64,000 bases of DNA from Kitasatospora phosalacinea (lineage in GTDB: Bacteria > Actinomycetota > Actinomycetes > Streptomycetales > Streptomycetaceae). Position numbers and translations under genes: made by a program. Positions 17,844-26,275 of the stretch are shown piece by piece (the stretch's first letter is position 1; each line of letters starts with the position of its first letter). The notes beneath the pieces were generated by a model. The model had not been told where the DNA came from and searched no databases. It worked only from the letters and a program-made list of their open reading frames with translations. The stretch is from positions 21,037-85,036 of the forward strand of contig NZ_JNWZ01000054.1 in NCBI RefSeq assembly GCF_000716545.1, written 5' to 3'.

Positions 17844-18989
17844 TCAGTGGTCGAGCGTCAGCCGGTAGCCGCGCTTGACGACGGTGGTGATCAGCCGCGG
17901 CGCGCCCAGCGCCTGGCGCAGGCGGGCCATCGCGGTCTCGACGGCGTGCTCGTCGTCGCCGCTGCCCGGCAGGGCCTTGAGCAGGTCGGCGCGCGGGACG
18001 ACCCAGCCGGGGTGGCGGGCGAGGGTGCGCAGCAGGGCCATGCCGGCCGGGGGGACGGGGCGCAGGCGGCCGTCGACCAGGGCGGCCTGGCCGCGCAGTT
18101 CGAGGGTGTGGCCGGCCACCGGGAGGCGGCGGGCGCGTTCGGGGAGGGCGGTGGTGAGGGTCTGGACCATCGCGCCGAGCCGCATCCGCTCGGGCCAGAC
18201 GGTGGGGACGTCGAGCTGGTCGAGCGGGGCGGAGGTGACCGGGCCGACGCAGACCGCCAGGACGTCGCGGCGCAGGGCGTGCAGCAGTTCCTCCGTGCGG
18301 CCGCGCTCCGCGGCCCGGTCGAGGAGGCTGATCGCGGCGGGCGCGGAGGTGAAGGTGACGGCGTCGAGCGCGCCGGCGCAGGTCGCGTCGAGGAGGCGGT
18401 CGAGCGGGCCGAGGTCGGCGGGCGGGAGCCAGCGGTAGACCGGGACCTCGACGACGTCCGCGCCGGCGGTGCGCAGCGACTCGACGAAGCCGGGCAGCGG
18501 GGCGCCGTGCAGCTGGACGGCGATCCGGCGGCCGTCGACGCCCCGGTCGAGGAGGTGGGAGAGCACCTCGGTGGAGGACTCGGTGGCGGCGGAGAAGGAC
18601 TCGCGCAGCCCGGCGGCCCGGATCGCGCCCTTGGCCTTGGGGCCGCGGGCGAGCACGGAGGCGTGGCCGAGGGCGGCGCGCAGGTTCTCGCCGAGGTCCC
18701 AGCCGTCGGCGGCCTCCAGCCAGCCGCGGAAGCCGATGCCGGTGGTGGCGACGGCCAGGTCGGGCGGGTCGGCGATCAGGGAGCGGGTGGCGTTGTGGAG
18801 TTCGGTGTCGTCAGCGAGCGGCACGATCCGCAGCGCGGGCGCGCGCAGCACGTTCGCGCCGCGGCGCTGCAGCAGGGCGGTGAGCTCGTCGGCGCGGCGG
18901 GCGGCGGTGATGCCGATGGTCCAGCCGGCGAGCGGGCCGCTCTCGGCGGGCTCGGGTTCGTCCTGCAGGCGTCGGGTCGGGTCGGCCAT
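17844..18989 (-). CDS. Uroporphyrinogen-III synthase fused to a winged-helix DNA-binding domain
   Basis: A 381-residue two-domain protein. Residues 20-265 are a HemD-type domain (GWTIGITAARRADELTALLQ, LAVATTGIGFRGWLEA, AVTFTSAPAAISLL, AVCVGPVTSAPL). Residues about 285-378 are an OmpR-type winged helix (PAGMALLRTLARHPGWVVPR, HAVETAMARLRQALG, ITTVVKRGYRLT). No response-regulator receiver domain is present. The start is the ATG at 18989. It sits next to the nitrate transporter gene narK, both on the minus strand, 176 bp apart; similar pairs exist in other Streptomyces. A role as a regulator of nitrate or nitrite/sirohaem metabolism is inferred from this neighbourhood and the DNA-binding domain; synthase activity is not proven. 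Confidence 0.86.
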   Translation of the reverse strand: MADPTRRLQDEPEPAESGPLAGWTIGITAARRADELTALLQRRGANVLRAPALRIVPLADDTELHNATRSLIADPPDLAVATTGIGFRGWLEAADGWDLGENLRAALGHASVLARGPKAKGAIRAAGLRESFSAATESSTEVLSHLLDRGVDGRRIAVQLHGAPLPGFVESLRTAGADVVEVPVYRWLPPADLGPLDRLLDATCAGALDAVTFTSAPAAISLLDRAAERGRTEELLHALRRDVLAVCVGPVTSAPLDQLDVPTVWPERMRLGAMVQTLTTALPERARRLPVAGHTLELRGQAALVDGRLRPVPPAGMALLRTLARHPGWVVPRADLLKALPGSGDDEHAVETAMARLRQALGAPRLITTVVKRGYRLTLDH

Positions 18990-19165
18990 GCGGTGTCGTC
19001 CTTAGGTGCGCCGTCCCGGGGCGTCCTGGCTGGGGACGGGACGGCGGTCGGTCGGGTGGGTGGGTGGTGGTCAATCGTGGCCGGTCACGGTGTCACCCCC
19101 GGGTCGCTCCGATTACCGGCGTGTTTCGCCGCTGGTCGGAACGGTCCCGGGGGTGTGACGGCGGC

Positions 19166-20536
19166 TCAGACCTGTGCGAGGGCGGGGGCGTCGGCGCTGG
19201 CCGCGGCGGGGGCGGGGCGGCGGAGGTAGACGGTCCAGGTGAGGGCGAAGCAGACGGCGTAGGCGGCGAGGAAGGAGACGAAGGCGGGGGTGCCGGACTT
19301 GGCGACCAGGAAGGACTGCCGGAAGGCCAGGTTGATGAAGAGGCCGCCGAGGGCGCCGACCGCGCCGATCACGCCGATCGCGGCGCCGGACATCTTGCGG
19401 GACCAGGCGGCGGCGTCCTCGGGGGTGTCGCCGGCCGCGATCCGGTCCTGGGCCTTGGCGTCGAAGATGCCGGGGATCATCTTGTAGGTGGAGCCGTTGC
19501 CGAGGCCGGCCAGGGCGAACAGGGCGACGAAGCCGGTGAGGAAGACCGGCAGCGAGCGGATCGACGAGGCGTAGGTGACGACGCCGGCGGCGACGGCCAT
19601 CGCGGCGAAGTTCCACAGGGTGATCCGGGCGCCGCCGAAGCGGTCGGCGAGCTTCCCGCCGAGCGGGCGGACCACCGAGCCCAGCAGCGGGCCGAGGAAG
19701 GTCAGCTGGGCGGCCTGCAGCGGGGTGCGGCCGAACTGGTTCTGCAGCACCAGGCCGAAGGCGAAGGAGAAGCCGATGAAGGAGCCGAAGGTGCCGACGT
19801 ACAGCACCGACATCAGCCAGGTGTGCTTCTCCCGGACGATCGCGGCGAGCGATCCGGTGTCGGCCTTCATCGGGGCCAGGTTGTCCATGAACAGGGCGGC
19901 GCACAGCGCGGCGACCACGATCAGCGGCAGGTAGATGCCCAGGACCAGGCGGGGGTGCCCGGCGCCGGCCCAGGAGATCACGCCGAGCGAGACCAGCTGG
20001 ATCACCGGCACCCCGATGTTGCCGCCGCCCGCGTTGAGGCCGAGCGCCCAGCCCTTGTGCCGGGCCGGGTAGAAGGCGTTGATGTTGGTCATCGAGGAGG
20101 CGAAGTTGCCGCCGCCGAACCCGGTCAGCGCCGCGACCAGCATGAAGGTGGTGTACGAGGTGCCGGGGTGCATGACGTACGCGGCGGCGAGGGTCGGCAG
20201 GAGCAGCAGCAGCGCGGAGACCACCGTCCAGTTCCGGCCGCCGAAGCGGGCCACCGCGACGGTGTAGGGGATCCGGACGAAGGAGCCGACCAGGGTGGGC
20301 ATCGCGACCAGGAAGAACTTCCCGGCCGGGTCGATGCCGTACTCCTTGCCCATGAAGAGCACCATCACCGACCACAGGCTCCAGATCGAGAAGCCGATGT
20401 GCTCGGAGAGCACCGAGAAGGCGAGGTTGCGCCGGGCCGTCCGGCGGCCGGTGGCCTCCCAGAACGCGGCGTCCTCCGGGTCCCAGTGCTGGATCCAACG
20501 GCCGCCCGTCCTGCTGTTCGTGGTGGTGCCGTCCAT
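19166..20536 (-). CDS. narK: Nitrate/nitrite transporter, MFS NarK type
   Basis: A 456-residue membrane protein with about 12 hydrophobic helices. It has the nitrate signature glycine motifs in two places: GFGGGNFASSMTNINAFYP and GLGNGSTYKMIPGIF, plus GLNAGGGNIGVPVIQ, which place it in the NNP family that moves nitrate in or nitrite out. The N-terminus before the first helix (about 40 residues) is cytosolic. The ATG at 20536 is chosen because AAGGAG lies 7 nt upstream. It precedes the HemD/winged-helix gene in the same direction; an imperfect GC-rich inverted repeat at 19092-19103 and 19146-19159 follows its stop and may act as an attenuator or terminator. Confidence 0.92.
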   Translation of the reverse strand: MDGTTTNSRTGGRWIQHWDPEDAAFWEATGRRTARRNLAFSVLSEHIGFSIWSLWSVMVLFMGKEYGIDPAGKFFLVAMPTLVGSFVRIPYTVAVARFGGRNWTVVSALLLLLPTLAAAYVMHPGTSYTTFMLVAALTGFGGGNFASSMTNINAFYPARHKGWALGLNAGGGNIGVPVIQLVSLGVISWAGAGHPRLVLGIYLPLIVVAALCAALFMDNLAPMKADTGSLAAIVREKHTWLMSVLYVGTFGSFIGFSFAFGLVLQNQFGRTPLQAAQLTFLGPLLGSVVRPLGGKLADRFGGARITLWNFAAMAVAAGVVTYASSIRSLPVFLTGFVALFALAGLGNGSTYKMIPGIFDAKAQDRIAAGDTPEDAAAWSRKMSGAAIGVIGAVGALGGLFINLAFRQSFLVAKSGTPAFVSFLAAYAVCFALTWTVYLRRPAPAAASADAPALAQV

Positions 20537-20684
20537 GGGGTCGCTCCTTCGAGTGCGGGTGTCCAAGACCCTGTGCCACTGACGCTAGGAGCCCGTGATT
20601 TCGGGTTCGTTGTGCGGTGTGAAGCGTGCGGAACCGTCCTCTCACCCGCCGCCGGCCCGGCGTGTGAGGGGCCGGGAACGCACG

Positions 20685-20715
20685 AGAGCCGCCCTCCGGA
20701 ACGGAGGGCGGCTCT
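20685..20715 (-). terminator. Terminator hairpin of ssrA
   Basis: A perfect 13-bp stem (20685-20697 with 20703-20715) with a 5-nt loop, 16 nt past the 3' CCA end of the tmRNA gene on the minus strand. Confidence 0.85.
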
Positions 20716-20730
20716 GCGATGCACATGGGG

Positions 20731-21109
20731 TGGTGGAGATGCCGGGAATCGAACCCGGGTCCAGTGAAGTGGATTCAGGACTTCTCCGAGCGCAGTCCGC
20801 TGTGATTTTCTCGGCCCTGGCGGTCACGCGGACAAGCCGCCAACAGGCCCAGTCACTGTTTGGTTTCCCCGCCACCCCCGTGACCGGGGTGGAAGGTTGA
20901 GTTCCCTAGATTATGCCAGGATCCGGGTCGGGAACGCCCCGGGCTGACACCCATTCACTTTCGCAGATCAGGCTGCGAGAGCGAACTGCTGGGAATCGCG
21001 CTTAGAGTTGGCGATTATTTTTTTGCGACAGGTGGTTAACGAGATCATTGCCGCGTTCCTCGGCTCGCTTCTCCTGTTTCGACTGCCACTGTCGAAACCG
21101 ATCATCCCC
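20731..21109 (-). ncRNA. ssrA: Transfer-messenger RNA (tmRNA)
   Basis: The 5' end reads GGGGATGATCGGTTTCGACA and the 3' end reads GGGTTCGATTCCCGGCATCT followed by CCACCA, the two halves of the alanyl tRNA-like domain, with the T-loop and encoded CCA. In between is an open frame that gives the tag ANSKRDSQQFALAA and a TGA stop at 20970-20968; the resume codon is GCC just after an A-rich stretch (CGCAAAAAAATAATC). The tag ends in the ALAA degron. About 379 nt long, one-piece form. Together with SmpB (next upstream gene) it rescues ribosomes stalled on mRNAs without stop codons. Confidence 0.96.
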
Positions 21110-21169
21110 ATGTTTTTTTGACAAACAACTCCGGCGGGAGGCGGACCGCCCTCCGGGTGGTGCACCGCC

Positions 21170-21199
21170 ATAGTACTCAACCGGCCCGTCAAGGGTCCA
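21170..21199 (-). promoter_or_regulatory. Possible ssrA promoter
   Basis: On the minus strand TGGACC (21199-21194) and TACTAT (21175-21170) are separated by 18 bp, resembling a vegetative promoter; transcription would start about 50 nt before the mature 5' end, leaving a leader for RNase P. A TTGACG overlapping the same region is badly spaced from TACTAT, so the assignment is uncertain. Confidence 0.35.
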
Positions 21200-21222
21200 G
21201 CGCATTAACCGCGGGTGGCGGC

Positions 21223-21705
21223 TCAGCCCTGTCCGGAGCGCCGGCGGGCGGCGGCCACCGCCCGGTCGGTCTCGCGGCGGTCCTGCCGTTCGCGCAGGGT
21301 CTGCCGCTTGTCGTACAGCTTCTTGCCGACCGCGAGGGCGAGTTCGAGCTTGGCGCGGCCGTCCTTGAAGTACAGGGACAGCGGGACCAGCGTGTGGCCG
21401 GTCTCCTTCACCTTGGACTCGATCTTGCGGATCTCCATCTTGTGCAGCAGCAGCTTGCGCTTGCGCCGCGCCGAGTGGTTGGTCCAGGTGCCCTGGGCGT
21501 ACTCGGGGATGAAGACGTTGTCGATCCAGGCCTCACCGCCCTGGACGTACGCGTAGCCGTCGACCAGGTTGGCCCGGCCCTCGCGGAGCGACTTGACCTC
21601 GGTACCGGTGAGCACCATGCCGCACTCGTAGGTGTCGAGAATGGTGTACTCGTGCCGCGCCTTCTTGTTCTGCGCGACCAGCTTCTTGCCCGTTTCCTTT
21701 GCCAT
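21223..21705 (-). CDS. smpB: SsrA-binding protein SmpB
   Basis: A 160-residue SmpB with all family blocks: [54 protein letters not shown] and the basic C-terminal helix ([18 protein letters not shown]) that enters the empty mRNA channel. It delivers tmRNA to stalled ribosomes. The ATG at 21705 begins [13 protein letters not shown]. It lies directly upstream of ssrA in the same direction, about 115 bp apart, and 44 bp downstream of the S41 protease gene. Confidence 0.96.
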   Translation of the reverse strand: MAKETGKKLVAQNKKARHEYTILDTYECGMVLTGTEVKSLREGRANLVDGYAYVQGGEAWIDNVFIPEYAQGTWTNHSARRKRKLLLHKMEIRKIESKVKETGHTLVPLSLYFKDGRAKLELALAVGKKLYDKRQTLRERQDRRETDRAVAAARRRSGQG

Positions 21706-21749
21706 AGCCCGGCCATTCTCGCACCTCGGCGGCGAACGCGGCAGCCCCT

Positions 21750-22928
21750 TTACGGCGCGGCGGGCCCGGCGGGGTCGGTCGGGCCGGCGGGCCGGGCGGG
21801 CGCACCGGGCCCGGCAGGGTCGGTCGGCCCGGAGCCGGTCAGCCCGTCCAGCACCCTGAGTGCGAGCGCCCCCGGGTCCTCGCCGGCGGCCGGCACGTCG
21901 GGCTGGACGCCGGTGCCGTCCGGGGAGCGGCCGGCCGGGGTCTGGTAGCGGCCGACGGTGAGCTCCAGCACCGAGCCGTCGGCGAGCCGGCTGGGCTGCT
22001 GGACGGTGCCCTTGCCGAAGGTGCGGCTGCCGACCAGGACGGCCCGGCTGCGGTCCTGGAGCGCGCCGGCCAGCAGTTCGGCGGCGCTCATGGTGCCGCC
22101 GTCGACCAGCACCACCAGCGGGACGGAGGTGTTCCCGCCCGGGGCGGCGGTCAGTTCGCGGTGCTCGCCGCGCACCTGGTAGCTGGCCACCGGTCCGCCG
22201 TCGAGGAACACCGAGGCGGTGGCGACGGCCTCCTCGACCAGCCCGCCGGAGTTGCCGCGCAGGTCGAGCACCACGCCCCGGGCGCCGGCCGCGGCGGCCC
22301 GCACCTGGTCGCCGACGCCCTCGGTGAAGGCGTGCACGGCGATCCGGGCCACTCCGGGCGCCGGGTGGTCGGCCTCGACCTCGCGGGTGGACAGCTCGGC
22401 CCGGGTGAGGGTGAGTTGGCGCACCGGCCCGGCCTCGCCCCCGCCCTCGACGCCGACCGCGACCGCGCTGCCGGCCGGCCCGCCGCGCAGCCGGGAGACC
22501 ACCTCGGTGACCGGCAGTTGCTCGGCCGGCGTCCCGTCGACGGTGACCAGCCGCTGGCCGGCCTCGATGCCGGCCCGGGCGGCGGGCGAGCCGGGCAGCA
22601 CCTCGGCCACCAGGGTCGGTCCGCCGGCCTCCCGGTCCACGCTCAGCCCGACGCCCGCGTACCGGCCGCCGGTGAGGTCCGCGTACTGCTGCGGGCTCAG
22701 GTAGGCGGCCCAGCGGTCGCCGCTGGCGCCGACCAACTGCCTGGCCTGCTGCGGGCTCAGGTCGGCCCCGGTCAGGTCGGTGGCGGGCGGCCCGGCGTCG
22801 GACGACGAAGGGGCCCGGGAGGAGCCGTCCGGCTCTCCCCAGGCCCCCGAGGCGGCTCCGGCGAACAGCACCGCGCCGAACACCAGCCCGAGCGTCATCC
22901 CCTGGCGTACTCGCGGTGCTGTCGGCAT
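21750..22928 (-). CDS. S41-family C-terminal processing peptidase
   Basis: A 392-residue secreted or membrane-tethered protease. A hydrophobic N-terminal segment ([21 protein letters not shown]) is followed by a PDZ domain (about 90-175: [40 protein letters not shown]) and the S41 catalytic core with [18 protein letters not shown] and [20 protein letters not shown] (Ser nucleophile) plus a Lys in [12 protein letters not shown] (general base). The C-terminus is a Pro/Gly/Ala-rich tail with repeated GPTDPAGP. It follows ftsX by 51 bp in the same direction, a position where this protease is commonly found in streptomycetes. A link to division-site remodelling is only inferred from context. Confidence 0.9.
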   Translation of the reverse strand: MPTAPRVRQGMTLGLVFGAVLFAGAASGAWGEPDGSSRAPSSSDAGPPATDLTGADLSPQQARQLVGASGDRWAAYLSPQQYADLTGGRYAGVGLSVDREAGGPTLVAEVLPGSPAARAGIEAGQRLVTVDGTPAEQLPVTEVVSRLRGGPAGSAVAVGVEGGGEAGPVRQLTLTRAELSTREVEADHPAPGVARIAVHAFTEGVGDQVRAAAAGARGVVLDLRGNSGGLVEEAVATASVFLDGGPVASYQVRGEHRELTAAPGGNTSVPLVVLVDGGTMSAAELLAGALQDRSRAVLVGSRTFGKGTVQQPSRLADGSVLELTVGRYQTPAGRSPDGTGVQPDVPAAGEDPGALALRVLDGLTGSGPTDPAGPGAPARPAGPTDPAGPAAP

Positions 22929-22979
22929 GCCAGCGAGTCTAGGCGGGCGGGTGCGCCGACCGGTAGCACCGACGGTGCG

Positions 22980-23888
22980 TCAGACCTTCAAGTACTTGCG
23001 GAGGGTGAAGAACGCGGCGATCGCCGCCATCCCCATGCCGACCACCACCAGCAGCGGGATGACCGCCAGCACCGAGGACAGGCCGATGAAGGTGATGAAC
23101 CCGACCTTCTTCGCCAGCCACCCGTGCACGAAGAAGTGCCCGCCGATCAGCAGTCCGGAGGCCAGCACCGAGCCGAGCAGCGCGGCGAACGCGGCCTCCG
23201 CGATGAACGGCATCTGCACGTAGAAGTTGGACGCGCCGACCAGGCGCATGATGCCCGTCTCGCGCCGTCGGCTGAACGCGGACACCCGGACGGTGTTGAC
23301 GATCAGCAGCAGTGCGACGAACAGCATCAGCACCATGATCACGAACGCCGCGGTCTGCAGGCCGCGCAGCAGGCCGAACAGGTTCTCCAGGATCTTGCGC
23401 TGGTCGTCGACCGACTTGACGCCCGGCTTGCCCGCGAAGGCGCTCTGGATCACGTCGAACTTGGTCGGGTCGCTCAGCTTGACCCGCCAGGACTGCGGCA
23501 TCGCGTCCGGACCGACCGCCGCCAGCAGCGGGTTGTCCGGGTTGCTCTCCTTGAAGTGCTTGTACGCCTCCTGGGAGGACTCGTAGGTCGAGCTCTGCAC
23601 CAGCGGCGCCATCTTGTCCAGGTCCGCCTTCACCTGGGCGACCTGGTCGTCGGTGGCCGCACCCGACGCGCACTGCGGCGAGTTGTGGTCCGCCTTGATG
23701 CAGAAGTAGATGCTGACTTCGACCTTGTCGTACCAGTAGTCCTTCATGGAGTTGACCTGGTCGCGGACCAGCAGCGAGGCACCGGCGAGGGCGAGCGACA
23801 GTGCGACGCTGACCACGACGGCGATGGTCATGGTCAGGTTGCGGCGGAGGCCGACGCCGATCTCCGACAGAACGAACTGGGCGCGCAT
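22980..23888 (-). CDS. ftsX: Cell division permease-like protein FtsX
   Basis: A 302-residue integral membrane protein with an N-terminal helix (LTMTIAVVVSVALSLALAGA), a large outside domain (about 45-170, with two Cys at CIKADHNSPQC) and three C-terminal helices. It carries the FtsX signatures GLLRGLQTAAFVIMVLMLFV and RRETGIMRLVGASNFYVQMP. With FtsE it forms the ABC-type complex that activates peptidoglycan hydrolases (RipC-type in actinobacteria) at division sites. The ATG at 23888 lies 11 bp after the ftsE stop, so the genes are cotranscribed. Confidence 0.95.
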   Translation of the reverse strand: MRAQFVLSEIGVGLRRNLTMTIAVVVSVALSLALAGASLLVRDQVNSMKDYWYDKVEVSIYFCIKADHNSPQCASGAATDDQVAQVKADLDKMAPLVQSSTYESSQEAYKHFKESNPDNPLLAAVGPDAMPQSWRVKLSDPTKFDVIQSAFAGKPGVKSVDDQRKILENLFGLLRGLQTAAFVIMVLMLFVALLLIVNTVRVSAFSRRRETGIMRLVGASNFYVQMPFIAEAAFAALLGSVLASGLLIGGHFFVHGWLAKKVGFITFIGLSSVLAVIPLLVVVGMGMAAIAAFFTLRKYLKV

Positions 23889-23899
23889 GCTTCTCTCTT

Positions 23900-24589
23900 C
23901 TAGCTCTGGTAGCCGTAGACGCCGCGAGCCTGGTCGCGGACCAGCAGGCCCTTGTCGAGTTCGATGACGCGCTTGCGCATCTGGTCGACGATCGCCTGGT
24001 CGTGGGTCGCCATCAGCACGGTGGTGCCGGTCCGGTTGATGCGGTCGAGCAGCTTCATGATGCCGACCGAGTTCTGCGGGTCGAGGTTGCCGGTGGGCTC
24101 GTCGGCGATCAGCAGCATCGGCCGGTTCACGAACGCCCGGGCGATCGCCACGCGCTGCTGCTCACCGCCCGACAGCTCGCCGGGCATCCGACCCTCCTTG
24201 CCGCCGAGGCCGACCAGGTCGAGCACCTCGGGCACCACCTTGTTGATGGCGCTCTTCGGCTTGCCGATGACCTCCAGGGCGAACGCCACGTTCTGCCCCA
24301 CCGTCTTGTTCGGCAGCAGGCGGAAGTCCTGGAAGACGGTACCCAGTTGGCGCCGCATGTGCGGCACCTTCCAGTTCGAGAGCTTGCCCAGGTCCTTGCC
24401 CAGCACGTGCACCGCGCCGGTGGACGGGCGCTCCTCGCGCAGGCACAGGCGCAGGAACGTCGACTTGCCGGAACCTGACGAACCGACCAGGAAGACGAAC
24501 TCGCCCTTCTCGATCTCCAGCGAGACGTTGTCCAGGGCCGGACGGTTCTGCTTGGGATAGGTCTTGGAGACGTTGTCGAATCTGATCAC
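23900..24589 (-). CDS. ftsE: Cell division ATP-binding protein FtsE
   Basis: A 229-residue ABC ATPase with Walker A (GSSGSGKST, about 37-45), signature motif ([15 protein letters not shown]), Walker B ([12 protein letters not shown]) and switch His ([12 protein letters not shown]). It pairs with the downstream FtsX. I start it at the GTG at 24589 ([13 protein letters not shown]), which matches the family N-terminus; a longer frame adds 20 residues unlike the family. Confidence 0.95.
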   Translation of the reverse strand: MIRFDNVSKTYPKQNRPALDNVSLEIEKGEFVFLVGSSGSGKSTFLRLCLREERPSTGAVHVLGKDLGKLSNWKVPHMRRQLGTVFQDFRLLPNKTVGQNVAFALEVIGKPKSAINKVVPEVLDLVGLGGKEGRMPGELSGGEQQRVAIARAFVNRPMLLIADEPTGNLDPQNSVGIMKLLDRINRTGTTVLMATHDQAIVDQMRKRVIELDKGLLVRDQARGVYGYQS

Positions 24590-24849
24590 GGCTGCATCAC
24601 GGGGCCATCCTAGGTGGATCGGAGCCAGTGACCTTACGCGATGCCCCACCGCACTCGCAGTCGCCGGACGCCTACCGACCGTGGTTTCGTCAGGTGTTGT
24701 TCCGGTTCGGACCGGAAATTGCGAGGTACGTCACAGATCGATAACCCTTCCCCTCCGGGAGCCGAGGGGTACGGAACCTGGCAGAGTGGTAAGCAGTCGG
24801 AACCGAATCCGCCTCCGGCGCGTTGGCTATGCAGCAAGGAGGAGATCGC

Positions 24850-25038
24850 ATGACCTGCGACCAACTGGTGTGCGCCAACTGCAACGGCCGCGTGAGCGAC
24901 GGCCGCTGCCCGGTGTGCCGCGCCAACCGCGCCCGGCTCCAGCAGGAGCAGCACGGGCCGTTCCCGACGCTCAACAACGCGGTGCTGCTGGCCCTGCTGT
25001 TCGCGGCGGTGCTCGCCCTGGCGCTGCTGCTGCGCTGA
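24850..25038 (+). CDS. Zinc-ribbon membrane microprotein (62 aa)
   Basis: A 62-residue protein: two C-x2-C pairs (CANC and CPVC) within the first 25 residues suggest a small zinc ribbon, followed by a charged linker and one C-terminal membrane helix (AVLLALLFAAVLALALLLR). The ATG at 24850 is preceded by an excellent AAGGAGGAGATCGC site, better than the ATG at 24823. It is divergent from ftsE and convergent with prfB, and ends at a strong terminator. I recognise no named family; the ribbon-plus-helix layout suggests a membrane-tethered adaptor. Function unknown. Confidence 0.8.
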   Translation: MTCDQLVCANCNGRVSDGRCPVCRANRARLQQEQHGPFPTLNNAVLLALLFAAVLALALLLR

Positions 25039-25052
25039 CCCGAGAGACCACG

Positions 25053-25085
25053 AAGGGCCCCACCGCCGAGGCGGTGGGGCCCTTT
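25053..25085. terminator. Strong hairpin after the zinc-ribbon gene
   Basis: A 15-bp perfect stem (25053-25067 with 25071-25085) and GAG loop, 14 bp past the stop of the microprotein gene; it can also end transcription of prfB from the other side. Confidence 0.88.
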
Positions 25086-25104
25086 CGCTGCGCGCGCTCA
25101 CGCT

Positions 25105-25145
25105 TCGCGCCCCGCGATCAGTTCTCGCGCTGCTCGCGCCACCGG
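25105..25145 (-). repeat. 41-bp direct repeat, copy A (distal copy of RF2 tail sequence)
   Basis: Matches 25192-25232 at 40 of 41 positions, offset 87 bp. On the minus strand it can encode RWREQREN followed by TGA, resembling the normal C-terminus of streptomycete RF2. Confidence 0.9.
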
Positions 25146-25173
25146 ATGCCGGCCTCGATGCTGCGTCCATCGT

Positions 25174-26241
25174 TCATCTCGGCCGGCCTCCTCGCGCCCC
25201 GCGATCAGTTCTCGCGCTGCTTGCGCCACCGGCGGTGCGCAGGTCCTTGACCATCTGGTACGGGTGCAGGACGTAGGAGCGCATCTGGTTGCCCCAGGAC
25301 GAGCCGCCGTCCTTGAGGGCGTCCATCGCGGCGCGCTCCTCCTGGCGGCGGCGCTCCAGCAGCTTGGCCTGGAGGACGTTCATCGCCGAGGCCTTGTTCT
25401 GGATCTGGGAGCGCTCGTTCTGGCAGGAGACCACGATGCCGGTGGGCAGGTGGGTGATGCGGACGGCGGAGTCGGTGGTGTTGACGCCCTGGCCGCCGGG
25501 GCCGGAGGCGCGGTAGACGTCGATCCGCAGGTCGCCCTCGTCGATGTCGACGTGGTCGGAGGTCTCGACGACGGGGAGCACCTCGACGCCCGCGAAGGAG
25601 GTCTGGCGGCGGCCCTGGTTGTCGAACGGGGAGATGCGCACCAGGCGGTGGGTGCCCTGCTCGACGGAGAGGGTGCCGTAGGCGTAGGGGGCCTTGACGG
25701 TGAAGGTCGCGGACTTGATGCCGGCCTCTTCGGCGTACGAGGTGTCGTAGACCTCGGTCGGGTAGCCGTGCCGCTCGGCCCAGCGCAGGTACATGCGCAT
25801 CAGCTGCTCGGCGAAGTCGGCGGCGTCGACGCCGCCCGCCTCGGCCCGGATGTTGACCAGGGCCTCGCGGGCGTCGTACTCGCCGGAGAGCAGGGTGCGG
25901 ACCTCCAGCTCCTCGACGGCCTTCTTGACGGACGTCAGCTCGGCCTCGGCCTCGGTGCGGGTGTCCGCGTCGTCCTCGTCCTCGGCCAGTTCGAACAGGA
26001 CGCCCAGGTCCTCGACCCGGCCGCGCAGGGTCTCGAACTTGCGCAGTTCGCCCTGGAGGAAGGAGAGCCGGCTGGTGACCTTCTGCGCGTTGACGACGTC
26101 GTCCCACAGGGTCGGGGCGGCTGCCTCCTCCTCCAGGGTTGCGATGTCGGCCCGGATCTTGTCCAGGTCGAGGACTGCCTCGATCGACGCCATGGTCGAG
26201 TCGAGGTTCTTGAGCTCTTCGGAAGGATCGACGGCTGCCAC
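25174..26241 (-). CDS. prfB: Peptide chain release factor 2 with altered C-terminus
   Basis: A 355-residue class I release factor that ends translation at UGA and UAA. It has the PCRF domain (about 25-215), the anticodon-like loop SPF ([15 protein letters not shown]), and the catalytic GGQ in [19 protein letters not shown] (about 248). The GTG start at 26241 has GAGGC upstream and there is no internal stop near codon 25, so the programmed frameshift of other prfB genes is absent. The C-terminus is odd: after [11 protein letters not shown] the frame reads [19 protein letters not shown] and stops. The family normally continues with about 30 conserved residues ending IRWRKQ-like; that sequence is present just after DLRT but in another frame, pointing to a deletion or an error. 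Confidence 0.9.
   Translation of the reverse strand: MAAVDPSEELKNLDSTMASIEAVLDLDKIRADIATLEEEAAAPTLWDDVVNAQKVTSRLSFLQGELRKFETLRGRVEDLGVLFELAEDEDDADTRTEAEAELTSVKKAVEELEVRTLLSGEYDAREALVNIRAEAGGVDAADFAEQLMRMYLRWAERHGYPTEVYDTSYAEEAGIKSATFTVKAPYAYGTLSVEQGTHRLVRISPFDNQGRRQTSFAGVEVLPVVETSDHVDIDEGDLRIDVYRASGPGGQGVNTTDSAVRITHLPTGIVVSCQNERSQIQNKASAMNVLQAKLLERRRQEERAAMDALKDGGSSWGNQMRSYVLHPYQMVKDLRTAGGASSARTDRGARGGRPR
25192..25232 (-). repeat. 41-bp direct repeat, copy B (inside prfB 3' end)
   Basis: Encodes RWRKQREN plus TGA on the minus strand, but in a frame different from that of prfB. One mismatch separates it from copy A at 25105-25145. Confidence 0.9.
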
Positions 26242-26275
26242 GCCTCAAGGGTAATGGTTCCGCGGGGGGGCTCGG

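Noticed and set aside
20537..20640. GlnR box upstream of narK
   Set aside because: A loose match (ACAAC-6-GAAAT on the minus strand) has three mismatches to the GTnAC-n6-GAAAC consensus, too weak to claim.
24641..24853. Short gene before the zinc-ribbon microprotein
   Set aside because: The frame has no ribosome binding site, and its composition does not look coding; the region is better explained as the divergent promoter of ftsE and the microprotein gene.
25174..26241. Programmed +1 frameshift as in many prfB genes
   Set aside because: That frameshift occurs near codon 25 at an in-frame TGA. No such stop is present here; the shift seen is at the 3' end and has no slippery-site features.
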